A stretch of 64,000 bases of DNA from Mucilaginibacter roseus (lineage in GTDB: Bacteria > Bacteroidota > Bacteroidia > Sphingobacteriales > Sphingobacteriaceae), in assembly GCF_021215455.1 (NCBI RefSeq), contig NZ_JAJPWV010000004.1:310001-374000 (forward strand), read 5' to 3'. Below, piece after piece: positions 17,818 through 24,952 of this stretch. Position 1 is the first letter of the stretch, and each line of letters starts with the position of its first letter. The position numbers were made by a program, and so were the translations under genes. The notes under the pieces were generated by a model. The model did no database searches and had not been told where the DNA came from. It saw nothing but the letters and a program-made list of their open reading frames with translations.

Positions 17818-18303
17818 TTACATATTCCGATTCTTAAAATAAAGCAAAACGTTGCGCAGGCTGTCCAGCTTCTCGGGCTCCATATTTTTAACAGGGATAG
17901 ATAGCACCGACGCCATGCTATCCACATCTCCTCCCTTACGGTCGTTATAAGTTTGCACGATTATGTCCATATCGGTTGTGCGCAATTTTATTGTTCCGGC
18001 TTTCACAGTACCCAGGTAATCAATATCATCCAAACGTTGCAGTTGGAAGGAAAAATACTCGAGTTTACCGTTTTGATAAGTTCTGCGTAGGCGAATAAAT
18101 GCATTAGCGTTGAGGGTTAGCTCCCATTTCTTCAGCTTTCCGGTAGCATCAGCATCAAAGCACTGGGTAAGGCATTTGTTTCCCCAGCCCAACATCTTAA
18201 GCTCCGATACGTCAGGATCAAAGCCATAATTAACATTGCTGGCCAGCAGCAACAAGCCCGTTACAATATACTTTACCGCGCCGTGCAGATGTGGTTTTAA
18301 CAT
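17818..18303 (-). CDS. hypothetical exported protein
   Basis: 161 residues with one hydrophobic segment near the N-terminus (YIVTGLLLLASNVNYGF), either a signal peptide or anchor. The remainder is a mixed alpha/beta protein with ALTLNANAFIRLRRTY-like and RTTDMDIIVQTYNDRKGGD segments. No family recognised. It converges with the histidine kinase (4 bp between stops) and is divergent from the next gene. Confidence 0.65.
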   Translation of the reverse strand: MLKPHLHGAVKYIVTGLLLLASNVNYGFDPDVSELKMLGWGNKCLTQCFDADATGKLKKWELTLNANAFIRLRRTYQNGKLEYFSFQLQRLDDIDYLGTVKAGTIKLRTTDMDIIVQTYNDRKGGDVDSMASVLSIPVKNMEPEKLDSLRNVLLYFKNRNM

Positions 18304-18338
18304 GACAACAAAATCCGGTATCTAAATTAACAAATTAA

Positions 18339-18346
18339 TAACTTTG
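18339..18346 (+). promoter_or_regulatory. -7 box implying a near-leaderless transcript
   Basis: TAACTTTG fits TAnnTTTG and ends 3 bp before the ATG at 18350. A transcript started from it would begin at or next to the start codon. The TTG inside this box could be read as an upstream start codon but is better explained as the promoter. Confidence 0.5.
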
Positions 18347-18349
18347 CAT

Positions 18350-18823
18350 ATGCAGTTTCCTGAACATTCAAGAGTGTGGATATACCAGTCGAACAGGCAA
18401 TTATCTGATGCTGAAACGATTGATATACAAAAAAGTTTAATAGAATTTACCAACATATGGACAGCGCATAACAACCAGCTCAAAGCAACGGGTGAAGTGC
18501 GTTACAACCGCTTTTTAATACTGATTGTTGACGAAGAAGCGGCAGGCGCCAGCGGATGCTCGATAGATAAATCAGTGCGTTTTATGCAGCAATTAGAGCA
18601 GCAATATAATATCAATCTTTTCGACCGCTTTAACCTGGCTTACCGCGACGGTGATGATATATTATCTGCCAACCGTAATGAATTTGAGGAGTTGATAAAG
18701 CAAGGCACTGTTAATACAGATACGATAGTTTTCAACAACCTCGCCAAAAATGTCGCCGAGCTGAATACAAATTGGGAAGTGCCCTTTAAAGCCAGCTGGC
18801 ATGCCAGGGTGTTTGGTCAATAA
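18350..18823 (+). CDS. conserved Bacteroidetes protein (often mislabelled ABC transporter ATPase)
   Basis: 157 residues, soluble, starting MQFPEHSRVWIYQSNRQLSD. The TTG six bases earlier belongs to the promoter box. The sequence has the pattern RVWIYQSNR...FTNIWTAHN...RFLILIVDE...GCSIDKSVRFMQQLE. I recognise it as a widespread Bacteroidetes family that is often labelled an ABC transporter ATPase in databases. It has no Walker A motif, so that label is not supported. Function unknown. Confidence 0.8.
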   Translation: MQFPEHSRVWIYQSNRQLSDAETIDIQKSLIEFTNIWTAHNNQLKATGEVRYNRFLILIVDEEAAGASGCSIDKSVRFMQQLEQQYNINLFDRFNLAYRDGDDILSANRNEFEELIKQGTVNTDTIVFNNLAKNVAELNTNWEVPFKASWHARVFGQ

Positions 18824-18833
18824 GCATTGGTCA

Positions 18834-18985
18834 GTTGTCATTAGTCATTTTTATTGGTTATAGATTTTGCTTTACTATCTATTTAGTACCTTTATAAGTG
18901 TTACTGATCAATTAAAATGACTAATGATCATTGATCAACCACCATTAGCAATGACTATTGATCAATGACTAATCACCATACCTCC
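18834..18985. repeat. inverted and tandem 'atgactaatgatcattgatcaa' repeat spacer
   Basis: The spacer between two genes is built from a roughly 8-base word in both orientations. TCATTAGTCATTTT (18838-18851) is the exact reverse complement of AAAATGACTAATGA (18914-18927). The right part runs on as TGATCATTGATCAACC, AGCAATGACTATTGATCA and ATGACTAATCACC. Frames opening at 18965 run through this repeat and are not reliable starts. Confidence 0.65.
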
Positions 18986-19606
18986 ATGTCAACTTACGAT
19001 CCTCGCATAGATGCCTATATTGATAAGGCTGCCGATTTTGCAAAACCCATATTGATGCATCTGCGCGATCTGGTACATCGTACGGTACCCGAAATTGCAG
19101 AAACTACCAAGTGGAGTATGCCGTTTTTTGAATGCAACGGCCCGGTTTGCTACATGGCCGCGTTCAAGCAGCATTGTGCTTTCGGCTTTTGGAAAAGCAG
19201 CCGGTTGAGCGACTCGCATAAGGTATTGCAGGAGGAAGAGGGCAGCGGCGCAGGTAGCTTTGGCAAGATCACGAGTTTGGCCGATCTTCCGAGCGATGAG
19301 ATACTGATGGGATACATTGCCGAAATGATTGCCATTAACGCGCAGGAAGAGAAGAAGCCAGCGGTTAAAAAGCCAGCCGCAATTAAAGCGCCGGTAACAG
19401 TAGAAACACCTGCCTACTTTATGGAGCTGCTTACTCAGAATCCGCAGGCTATGGCCGTGTTTGAGAAGTTCAGCCCATCAGCCAAAAAAGAATACATTAC
19501 CTGGTTTACCGAAGCCAAAACCGAAGCTACCCTGCAAAAGCGCCTGGAACAGGCTATTGAATGGATAAGCGAAGGCAAACAGCGCAATTGGAAGTATCAA
19601 AAATAG
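18986..19606 (+). CDS. DUF1801 / YdeI-like protein
   Basis: About 206 residues. The N-terminal domain (1-115) matches DUF1801: PRIDAYIDKAADFAKPILMH, TKWSMPFFE and ADLPSDEILMGYI. After a Lys/Ala/Pro linker (about 120-140) comes a C-terminal YdeI/OmpD-associated-like helical motif: AVFEKFSPSAKKEYITWF and TEATLQKRLEQAIEWISEGK. I chose ATG 18986 (MSTYDPRID) because the earlier ATG at 18965 lies in repeat DNA. Molecular function of either domain is not established. It is transcribed towards the next membrane protein with a 14-bp gap. Confidence 0.88.
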   Translation: MSTYDPRIDAYIDKAADFAKPILMHLRDLVHRTVPEIAETTKWSMPFFECNGPVCYMAAFKQHCAFGFWKSSRLSDSHKVLQEEEGSGAGSFGKITSLADLPSDEILMGYIAEMIAINAQEEKKPAVKKPAAIKAPVTVETPAYFMELLTQNPQAMAVFEKFSPSAKKEYITWFTEAKTEATLQKRLEQAIEWISEGKQRNWKYQK

Positions 19607-19620
19607 TACACATCTTATAC

Positions 19621-20094
19621 ATGGCATTTGGACGAAACTCGTTTCACTTTACTTCAAACCTATCCGTTGCTGATGTACGGCAAAGGCTCATCAGCAATAC
19701 ACTCATTAAAAAAAGCCTGATACGCGAAAAAACCGACAAAGCATTTATTGGTAATATTGAGTTGGATGAGTTTTACATTATATCATCATCAGCCATTGGG
19801 GTGGCCTGCACCCTGCATGGTAAGCTAACCCGCGGCAACGGTAAAAACAATACCCACATTGATATTGAAACCCGCACACAAAGGGCGTTTTTATGGTTAG
19901 TGATTATCTGGATGGTAGTAATATCAGCGGTAGCTGTTGTGCCCGATCTGCTAAGGTCAACCTATGTATTTTCGCCCCTACCCTTTCTACTTCTGATATT
20001 CGGGGCAGCAGCCTTTCGGCTTTTTATACATGGCCTGTATATTATGGCGCGTAATAAGGCTATAGGCCAATTTAAGCAGATACTCACTGCTTAG
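19621..20094 (+). CDS. hypothetical two-TM membrane protein
   Basis: 157 residues from ATG 19621 (MAFGRNSFHFTSNLSVADVR). An earlier in-frame ATG at 19561 lies inside the preceding gene and gives an unlikely N-terminus. A soluble alpha/beta region (1-90) is followed by two transmembrane segments at about 95-115 and 120-142 and a short cytoplasmic tail (RNKAIGQFKQILTA). No family recognised. It probably shares a transcript with the preceding DUF1801 gene. Its stop lies 2 bp from the end of a convergent gene. Confidence 0.7.
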   Translation: MAFGRNSFHFTSNLSVADVRQRLISNTLIKKSLIREKTDKAFIGNIELDEFYIISSSAIGVACTLHGKLTRGNGKNNTHIDIETRTQRAFLWLVIIWMVVISAVAVVPDLLRSTYVFSPLPFLLLIFGAAAFRLFIHGLYIMARNKAIGQFKQILTA

Positions 20095-20095
20095 C

Positions 20096-20644
20096 TCAGG
20101 AAATTTGTTGTTTAATTACCAGGTTATATACTGTACGCACATCGTTAATAAATTCAAACGCAGGCGCCTGAGTTCTTTTAACACCAGGCCAGCTAGATTG
20201 GCCTAAGAATGACGGGAAGGAATTATTATTATTAAAAGTGATTGTGCCGCTACCGTCCGGCTTCTCGTTAATGCTTATATCTTGCAGGCTCTTTATATTC
20301 AGCGTAACTGTTTGCCCTTTAATGCCACCCTTTTTAATGATGATGCGTTTATCCGTTACAGCATATAGCGTTTTGCCACGTTTGTAGCTATCATAAAAGA
20401 ATCGCCCAACGGTGATATAAATTCCCATACATATAAACGGAATTCCAAATAGCGCAAAGGGAAAGGGAGCCTCTGACATTATAGCTGTCACAAACCAAAA
20501 AACAGCAAACCCGGCCCAAAAAATACTAAACGGAATAAGTAAAATATCTGATTTACGAAATTTAATGCCCGATTTTGGTTTTCCTATCCAAAGTTGTTTT
20601 TCACCAGGTAATATTTCAGCTTGTATTTCGTGATTAAGGCTCAG
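20096..20644 (-). CDS. PH-domain-like membrane protein, start codon lost or unusual
   Basis: Two transmembrane segments and a PH-like beta domain (YAVTDKRIIIKKGGIKG...SDGSGTITF-type pattern), a common Bacteroidetes family. A GTG at 20491 would give 131 residues but cuts off conserved sequence. The same frame is open back to a TAA at 20675-20677. It reads LPGEKQLWIGKPKSGIKFRK, followed by DILLIPFSIFWAGFAVFWF, which is the expected N-terminus and first transmembrane helix. No ATG, GTG or TTG exists in frame in that part. The end given here is a CTG at 20642-20644, a guess. An ATG at about 20662 is out of frame, so a small indel may have separated it from the gene. May be a pseudogene. Confidence 0.65.
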   Translation of the reverse strand: MSLNHEIQAEILPGEKQLWIGKPKSGIKFRKSDILLIPFSIFWAGFAVFWFVTAIMSEAPFPFALFGIPFICMGIYITVGRFFYDSYKRGKTLYAVTDKRIIIKKGGIKGQTVTLNIKSLQDISINEKPDGSGTITFNNNNSFPSFLGQSSWPGVKRTQAPAFEFINDVRTVYNLVIKQQIS

Positions 20645-20697
20645 GTCAGTATTATAATCATGATAAGATTGGGCTTAGTATACCACTAATATATACT

Positions 20698-21408
20698 TTA
20701 AAAACTCAAAGGCCCCAGCCTGCGCATGTTTTTGCGTATCAGAAACTGCCGGTGCCTCACATACTTGCTTGGTTTGGTAGCCGACCATTTTAACGGACTT
20801 GGAAATATAGATGCTATGGCCGCAGCTTGCCGTTGCGTTAATTTGGATGCCGGTTTATGGAATTATGCCTGCGACGCGGCTTCGGCACCGTATATACCAT
20901 CGCCCATTTCAATTACATTGAGGTAAACTTCCATTATGCGTTCTTTGCTCCAAAATGCCTCAATCAGTATGGTAAACCAGGCCTCTAATCCTTTACGTAA
21001 TAATGACCGGCCTTGCCATAAAAACACATTTTTAGCAGTTTGCTGGGTAATGGTACTGCCACCCATGAGCTTTTTGCTGTGCATATTTTTATTGATGGCT
21101 TTCTCTATAGCATGAAAGTCAAATCCGTGATGCTCCAGGAATAACTGATCCTCGGCGGCCACGGCAGCACGCTTCATATTGTCAGATATTTCGTCAAAGT
21201 CCTTCCAGTCATTGTCTATTTTCCACTCCTTGCCTGCGGCCTTACGTTCAAACCCCCGCTCAATCATCAGCCAGGTAAAAGGCGGGTTGATGAATCTGAA
21301 CAGCAGCACGCCAAACAAGCTTGCACCCACAAAAAGTATAAGGGCCAGCTTAACTATTCGTAATAAAAGCCTTACAATACTATTTTTAACAATACGCTTA
21401 CGCTTCAT
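20698..21408 (-). pseudogene. mtgA: monofunctional peptidoglycan glycosyltransferase, interrupted by in-frame TAA
   Basis: GT51 enzyme that polymerises lipid II glycan strands. Residues 1-181 show an N-terminal transmembrane helix (about 17-38), catalytic Glu86 in AAEDQLFLEHHG, and GGSTITQQ at 116-123. The frame then meets TAA at 20863-20865 right after GAEAASQA, where the family normally has Tyr (SQAYF). The frame resumes as [20 protein letters not shown] and runs about 53 more codons, with the family's [15 protein letters not shown] and NMRRLGPL segments, to TAA at 20698-20700. So a single TAT-to-TAA change would explain it. The truncated product lacks the last helices and may be inactive. 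A sequencing error is possible. Confidence 0.85.
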
Positions 21409-21427
21409 AAAAAAAGCAAATTACAAA

Positions 21428-21463
21428 ACAAAGGGTGCCCGGTAAATACCAAACACCCTTTGT
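21428..21463. terminator. hairpin terminator after rplI
   Basis: ACAAAGGGTG (21428-21437) pairs with CACCCTTTGT (21454-21463), with an inner GGTA/TACC pairing. On the minus strand it is followed by a T-rich run (TTTTGTAATTTGCTTTTTT). It lies between rplI and mtgA and would end the rpsF-rpsR-rplI transcript. Confidence 0.7.
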
Positions 21464-21490
21464 ATATTAATTTATTCAGTATCCCTTTAA

Positions 21491-21523
21491 AAGCCCTCTC
21501 CTTTAGGGGGAGGTTGGGTGGGG
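21491..21523. repeat. dispersed palindromic repeat, copy 1
   Basis: The core CCCTCTCCTTTAGGGGGAGG contains a small palindrome around CTCCTTTAGGG/GAG and is followed by TTGGGTGGGG. It is the same family as 24859-24890 and the copies in 56310-56895. It lies just after rplI. Confidence 0.6.
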
Positions 21524-21526
21524 TAC

Positions 21527-21970
21527 TTACTCAGCTACTACCTCGAAAGGAACCTTTACTTTAACCTCTTTGTGCAGGTTAACGTTGGCTACATATTCGC
21601 CAAGTACTTTTGGTTCCTGATCGAAAGTGATGCGACGACGGTCAACCTCGAAGCCTTCTTTTTTCAATGCATCAGCAATTTGGATAGTGTTGATAGCACC
21701 GAAGATTTTTCCGGTTTCGCCGGCTTTTGCGCCAATGGTAAGTTTTACACTTTCCAGTTTAGCCGCAATAGCGTCAGCATCTTTACGAATTTTTTCTTGT
21801 TTGAACTGAGCTTGTTTCAGGTTTTCAGCTAAAACCTTACGTGCAGACTCTGTTGCTAATATAGCATAACCCTTAGGGATAAGGTAGTTACGGCCATAAC
21901 CCGGCTTAACGCTCACTACGTCGTCTTTATCGCCAAGGTTTTTTACATCTTGTTTTAAAATAAGTTCCAT
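21527..21970 (-). CDS. rplI: 50S ribosomal protein L9
   Basis: Binds 23S rRNA at the base of the L1 stalk. 147 residues with the L9 signature: MELILKQDVKNLGDKDDVVS then VKPGYGRNYLIPKGYA. A long connecting helix (about 40-75) is followed by a C-terminal domain. Third gene of the rpsF-rpsR-rplI operon, 17 bp after rpsR, ended by the hairpin at 21428-21463. Confidence 0.98.
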   Translation of the reverse strand: MELILKQDVKNLGDKDDVVSVKPGYGRNYLIPKGYAILATESARKVLAENLKQAQFKQEKIRKDADAIAAKLESVKLTIGAKAGETGKIFGAINTIQIADALKKEGFEVDRRRITFDQEPKVLGEYVANVNLHKEVKVKVPFEVVAE

Positions 21971-21987
21971 TACTTCTTACCTCCTGA

Positions 21988-22251
21988 TTATTTAAGTGAA
22001 TCTGTAACGTAAGGTAACAAACCGATGTGGCGTGCACGCTTAACAGCCTGCGCTACTTTACGCTGAAACTTTAATGAAGTACCTGTTAAACGGCGAGGTA
22101 ATACTTTACCCTGATCATTAACAAATTTTAAAAGGAAGTTAGCATCCTTGTAATCGATATACTTGATACCGTTCTTTTTAAAACGGCAGTATTTTTTACG
22201 GTTATCCTCCACTTTTGGAGCGGTAACGTATTTAATCTGATCGTTTGCCAT
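21988..22251 (-). CDS. rpsR: 30S ribosomal protein S18
   Basis: Small-subunit protein that pairs with S6 on the platform. 87 residues with the S18 core KYCRFKKNGIKYIDYKDANF, then PRRLTGTSLKFQRKVAQAVK and RARHIGLLPYV. Its ATG overlaps the rpsF stop codon by one base, so the genes are coupled. Confidence 0.98.
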   Translation of the reverse strand: MANDQIKYVTAPKVEDNRKKYCRFKKNGIKYIDYKDANFLLKFVNDQGKVLPRRLTGTSLKFQRKVAQAVKRARHIGLLPYVTDSLK

Positions 22252-22616
22252 TAGCCTGCTGCCTCCTCTGTTTTAGTTTTCTTTTGGTTGAAAGCACCGC
22301 TACGTTTCTTCTCGTTATAAGCAATGGCGTGTTTGTCCAATGCAATGGTCAGGAAACGCATAACGCGCTCATCACGTCTGAATTCAATTTCCAATTTGTT
22401 GATTAAATCACCCGGAGCCTTGTATTCAGTTAAGTGATAATACCCTGTTGTTTTCTTTTGAATAGGGTACGCTAATTTTTTCAAACCCCAATTATCCTCC
22501 TGGACAATTTCGGCTCCGCCATCAGTTAAGATCTTAGTGAATTTGGCAATCGCCTCTTTCGCTACTTCTTCTGACAGCAACGGGGTAAGAATTACTACGG
22601 TTTCGTACTGTTGCAT
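22251..22616 (-). CDS. rpsF: 30S ribosomal protein S6
   Basis: First gene of the S6-S18-L9 operon. 121 residues beginning [17 protein letters not shown], with [19 protein letters not shown] and [12 protein letters not shown] motifs and the [10 protein letters not shown] segment. The C-terminal tail is basic ([17 protein letters not shown]). Start confirmed by the promoter 41-72 bp upstream. Confidence 0.98.
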   Translation of the reverse strand: MQQYETVVILTPLLSEEVAKEAIAKFTKILTDGGAEIVQEDNWGLKKLAYPIQKKTTGYYHLTEYKAPGDLINKLEIEFRRDERVMRFLTIALDKHAIAYNEKKRSGAFNQKKTKTEEAAG

Positions 22617-22656
22617 TTGTTTATTAATTTGTTTTTACCCGCTATTAACGGGGCTG

Positions 22657-22688
22657 CAAAAGTAATAAGTTTTTTTCAATTGGTCAAA
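22657..22688 (-). promoter_or_regulatory. promoter of rpsF-rpsR-rplI
   Basis: On the minus strand TTTG (22685-22688 complement) is followed by a 20-bp spacer and TACTTTTG (22657-22664 complement). This matches the TTTG-N(17-23)-TAnnTTTG consensus of primary sigma factor promoters in Bacteroidetes. It is the best complete promoter seen in this window. Confidence 0.75.
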
Positions 22689-22726
22689 TATTCAATAAGT
22701 TAATAATTAGTTTAAGGCGCTTATCA

Positions 22727-22734
22727 TATATTTG
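22727..22734 (+). promoter_or_regulatory. -7 box of secreted paralogue pair
   Basis: TATATTTG fits the -7 consensus 38 bp before the ATG at 22773. It lies back to back with the rpsF promoter. No clear -33 box. Confidence 0.45.
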
Positions 22735-22772
22735 CAGCACACAAGGATTTAACAACCTGAACTTTTAATCAA

Positions 22773-23390
22773 ATGAAAAAAAATTTACCCCTGCTGCTGA
22801 TTTTATCAGCCCTAACCTTTACCGCCTCAGCACAAACCACTAATCTTACCGCAGCGCAACAGGTACTTACTGATAGTTTGTGCAATTGTGTTTCAAAACT
22901 CGATATGAGCAAGATCAACACCAAACAACAAGCCTTACAGGAGTATACTGGTTGTATCGGGCAAAACTTACCGTTGCTGCAAAATGTGGCACAAGAGAAG
23001 GGTTATGACATGAATAATATAGAGCAGATGCGAACTCTTGGTATCGAGATAGCCCAAATCCTGGCAAAGCAAAAATGCAGCAGTTTTTTAAAATTATCTC
23101 TTTTGCTCGCTGAAAAAGCCGCCAAGAATGAAATATCGGGAGGTATTACAGCCGGCACGTTTAAACGTTTTGACGTAAAGGGCTTCAATTATGTTGTTTT
23201 AAGTGAGAACGGAAGTGAAAAATCTTTTATCTGGTATAAACAATTTCCCGGTTCTGAAGAGTTAATGAAGCCCGCGTCAGCGCTTGTTGGTAAAAAAATA
23301 TCACTAAATTGGGTTGATGTGGAAGTTTACCTGCCAGCCGCAAAGGGATACTACAAAGTAAAAGAGATAACCGGCATTTCAATCAAATAA
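22773..23390 (+). CDS. secreted protein, tandem paralogue 1
   Basis: 205 residues with a cleavable signal peptide (MKKNLPLLLILSALTFTASA, cut after AQ). The mature N-terminal half is a helical domain with paired cysteines (DSLCNCVSKLDMSKINTK...YTGCIGQN...QKCSSFLK). The C-terminal half is a small beta domain (FKRFDVKGFNYVVLSENGSE, FIWYKQFPG, YYKVKEITGI). It is clearly homologous to the next gene throughout. Function unknown; the four conserved cysteines suggest disulphides in the periplasm. Confidence 0.78.
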   Translation: MKKNLPLLLILSALTFTASAQTTNLTAAQQVLTDSLCNCVSKLDMSKINTKQQALQEYTGCIGQNLPLLQNVAQEKGYDMNNIEQMRTLGIEIAQILAKQKCSSFLKLSLLLAEKAAKNEISGGITAGTFKRFDVKGFNYVVLSENGSEKSFIWYKQFPGSEELMKPASALVGKKISLNWVDVEVYLPAAKGYYKVKEITGISIK

Positions 23391-23402
23391 TAAAATACAA
23401 TT

Positions 23403-24014
23403 ATGAGATATATATTACTACTACCCGTGTTTGCATTGCTGATAATAGCCGGCGATGCAAGGGCTCAAAAAAAAATTGGACCAAAACAACAAAAAATGCT
23501 CGACTCGTTGTGCGATTGTATTTCGAAACTTGATTTTGGTAAGATAAGCAACAGCGACGACGCCAATAAAGCCTTTATGAATTGTTTTGCGAGCCATGCT
23601 GACCAATTGATTGAAGTAGCCGAAGAAGAAGGCGTTGATTTAACCAGCGATGACAACAGTAGCGCTTTAGGCGAAATGATAGGCAAAAACTTAATGTTGC
23701 AAAAATGCGGATCATTTATGAAGCTTGCTATTTTAATGGACGATGAAGAGGAAGAAGTTGAACTGCAAAAAACTACGGGTGTATTTAAAAGGATAGATAA
23801 CAAAGGCTTTAATTATGTTGTAATAGCAGAGAACGGCAGCGAAAAATCATTTATTTGGCTTGAGCAGTTTCCTGATTCTGAAAAATTCATGAATGCCGGC
23901 TCGTTACCCAATGGCAAAAAGCTAAGTATCACCTGGAAAGAGTTAGAAGTTTACTTGCCCGCAGCAAAAGGTTATTATAAAGTAAAAGAAATTAAAGGCA
24001 TTGAAGTACTATAA
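23403..24014 (+). CDS. secreted protein, tandem paralogue 2
   Basis: 203 residues, signal peptide MRYILLLPVFALLIIAGDARA. It matches the preceding gene in the Cys-rich helical part (DSLCDCISKLDFGKIS...FMNCFASH...LQKCGSFMK) and very closely in the C-terminal part (NYVVIAENGSEKSFIW and EVYLPAAKGYYKVKEI). It differs by an acidic insert (MDDEEEEVELQK) in the linker. The 12-bp gap implies one transcript. The pair arose by local duplication. No function can be assigned. Confidence 0.78.
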   Translation: MRYILLLPVFALLIIAGDARAQKKIGPKQQKMLDSLCDCISKLDFGKISNSDDANKAFMNCFASHADQLIEVAEEEGVDLTSDDNSSALGEMIGKNLMLQKCGSFMKLAILMDDEEEEVELQKTTGVFKRIDNKGFNYVVIAENGSEKSFIWLEQFPDSEKFMNAGSLPNGKKLSITWKELEVYLPAAKGYYKVKEIKGIEVL

Positions 24015-24060
24015 AAAATCTTGAGCCAATTTTGCATGTTTGTGTTATAGTATTTAAACC

Positions 24061-24303
24061 ATGCAAACACAAACACCTGTAAACAATATTAAGCATCCGG
24101 CAACCGGCATTATAATCAACACTATTATACTCACCCCGGGCGGTGACGACGGTTATGAAGGCGATTGGGATGACGAAGAGGATGAGGAATTTGATGACCT
24201 GATCGAGTCGCAAAGCGAGATCAGCCGCATTCGTCGTGATAACGATTGGGACGGGATAGACGAAGATGATGACGACCACTTGCCGGATGATGACCTGCAA
24301 TAA
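24061..24303 (+). CDS. small highly acidic protein
   Basis: 80 residues. The first 28 are ordinary (MQTQTPVNNIKHPATGIIIN). The rest is dominated by Asp and Glu (DWDDEEDEEFDDLIESQSE, WDGIDEDDDDHLPDDD). No signal peptide or membrane segment. It probably belongs to the same transcript as the preceding pair (46-bp gap). Function unknown; it could be a low-complexity binding peptide. Confidence 0.55.
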   Translation: MQTQTPVNNIKHPATGIIINTIILTPGGDDGYEGDWDDEEDEEFDDLIESQSEISRIRRDNDWDGIDEDDDDHLPDDDLQ

Positions 24304-24379
24304 ACACTTTTAAAACATGCCATTTGCTTTTTGCAGGAAGCGTGAGTAGCTTTACTATCTCATTAAACCTGAAAAGCAA

Positions 24380-24775
24380 ATGGCTATTCCGCGACAAATA
24401 CAGGATTATAACAACCAGCTGGCACCTGCCGATCAGGAGATCTGCGGCCTGCTTGCTAAGGCCATTTCGGATAATTTGCCTGAAGCTGAATCCAGGATAT
24501 GGCACGCGCATCCTGTTTGGTTTTTGGATGGCAACCCGGTGGCCGGTTACAGCAAACTTAAAGGCAATGTTCGCCTGCTGTTTTGGAGCGGACAGACGTT
24601 TGAGGAAGCCGGCCTGCAAAACGAGGGCAAATTCAAAGCCGCCGAGGCACGGTACACATCGGCATCACAAATAAACATTAAAGATCTGCAACGCTGGCTC
24701 AGCAAGGCCCGCGATATACAGTGGGATTATAAAAACATTGTAAAACGCCGGGGCGTTCTAGAAAGGTTGAAGTAA
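24380..24775 (+). CDS. DUF1801 domain protein
   Basis: 131 residues, all one DUF1801 domain: ESRIWHAHPVWFLDGNPVAG, VRLLFWSGQTFEEAGL and the C-terminal INIKDLQRWLSKARDIQWDY. It is a single-domain relative of the first half of the gene at 18986. Cytoplasmic; molecular activity not established. Confidence 0.85.
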   Translation: MAIPRQIQDYNNQLAPADQEICGLLAKAISDNLPEAESRIWHAHPVWFLDGNPVAGYSKLKGNVRLLFWSGQTFEEAGLQNEGKFKAAEARYTSASQINIKDLQRWLSKARDIQWDYKNIVKRRGVLERLK

Positions 24776-24858
24776 CATTCTCCCGCTCCTATCCTACAGA
24801 GGATAGAACAATCGCTTAAAACAATATATGCTGTCATCCCATGTTTATTAATTTTCAG

Positions 24859-24890
24859 CCTCCTCTCCTAAAGGAGAAGGCTGGGTGAAG
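24859..24890. repeat. dispersed palindromic repeat, copy 2
   Basis: CCTCCTCTCCTAAAGGAGAA followed by GGCTGGGTGAAG. The core CTCCT/AGGAG is an inverted repeat. Same family as copy 1 at 21491; here it lies between a DUF1801 gene and dnaX, 60 bp before the dnaX start. Confidence 0.6.
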
Positions 24891-24952
24891 TTTATAGCAC
24901 TCCTAATTTTACCAACACCTGTTTATCGTTCCCAAAGTTTTTAGCTACCTTT

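Noticed and set aside
18965..18985. Earlier ATG for the DUF1801 gene
   Set aside because: Lies in the tandem repeat; the product starting MSTYDP is the family form.
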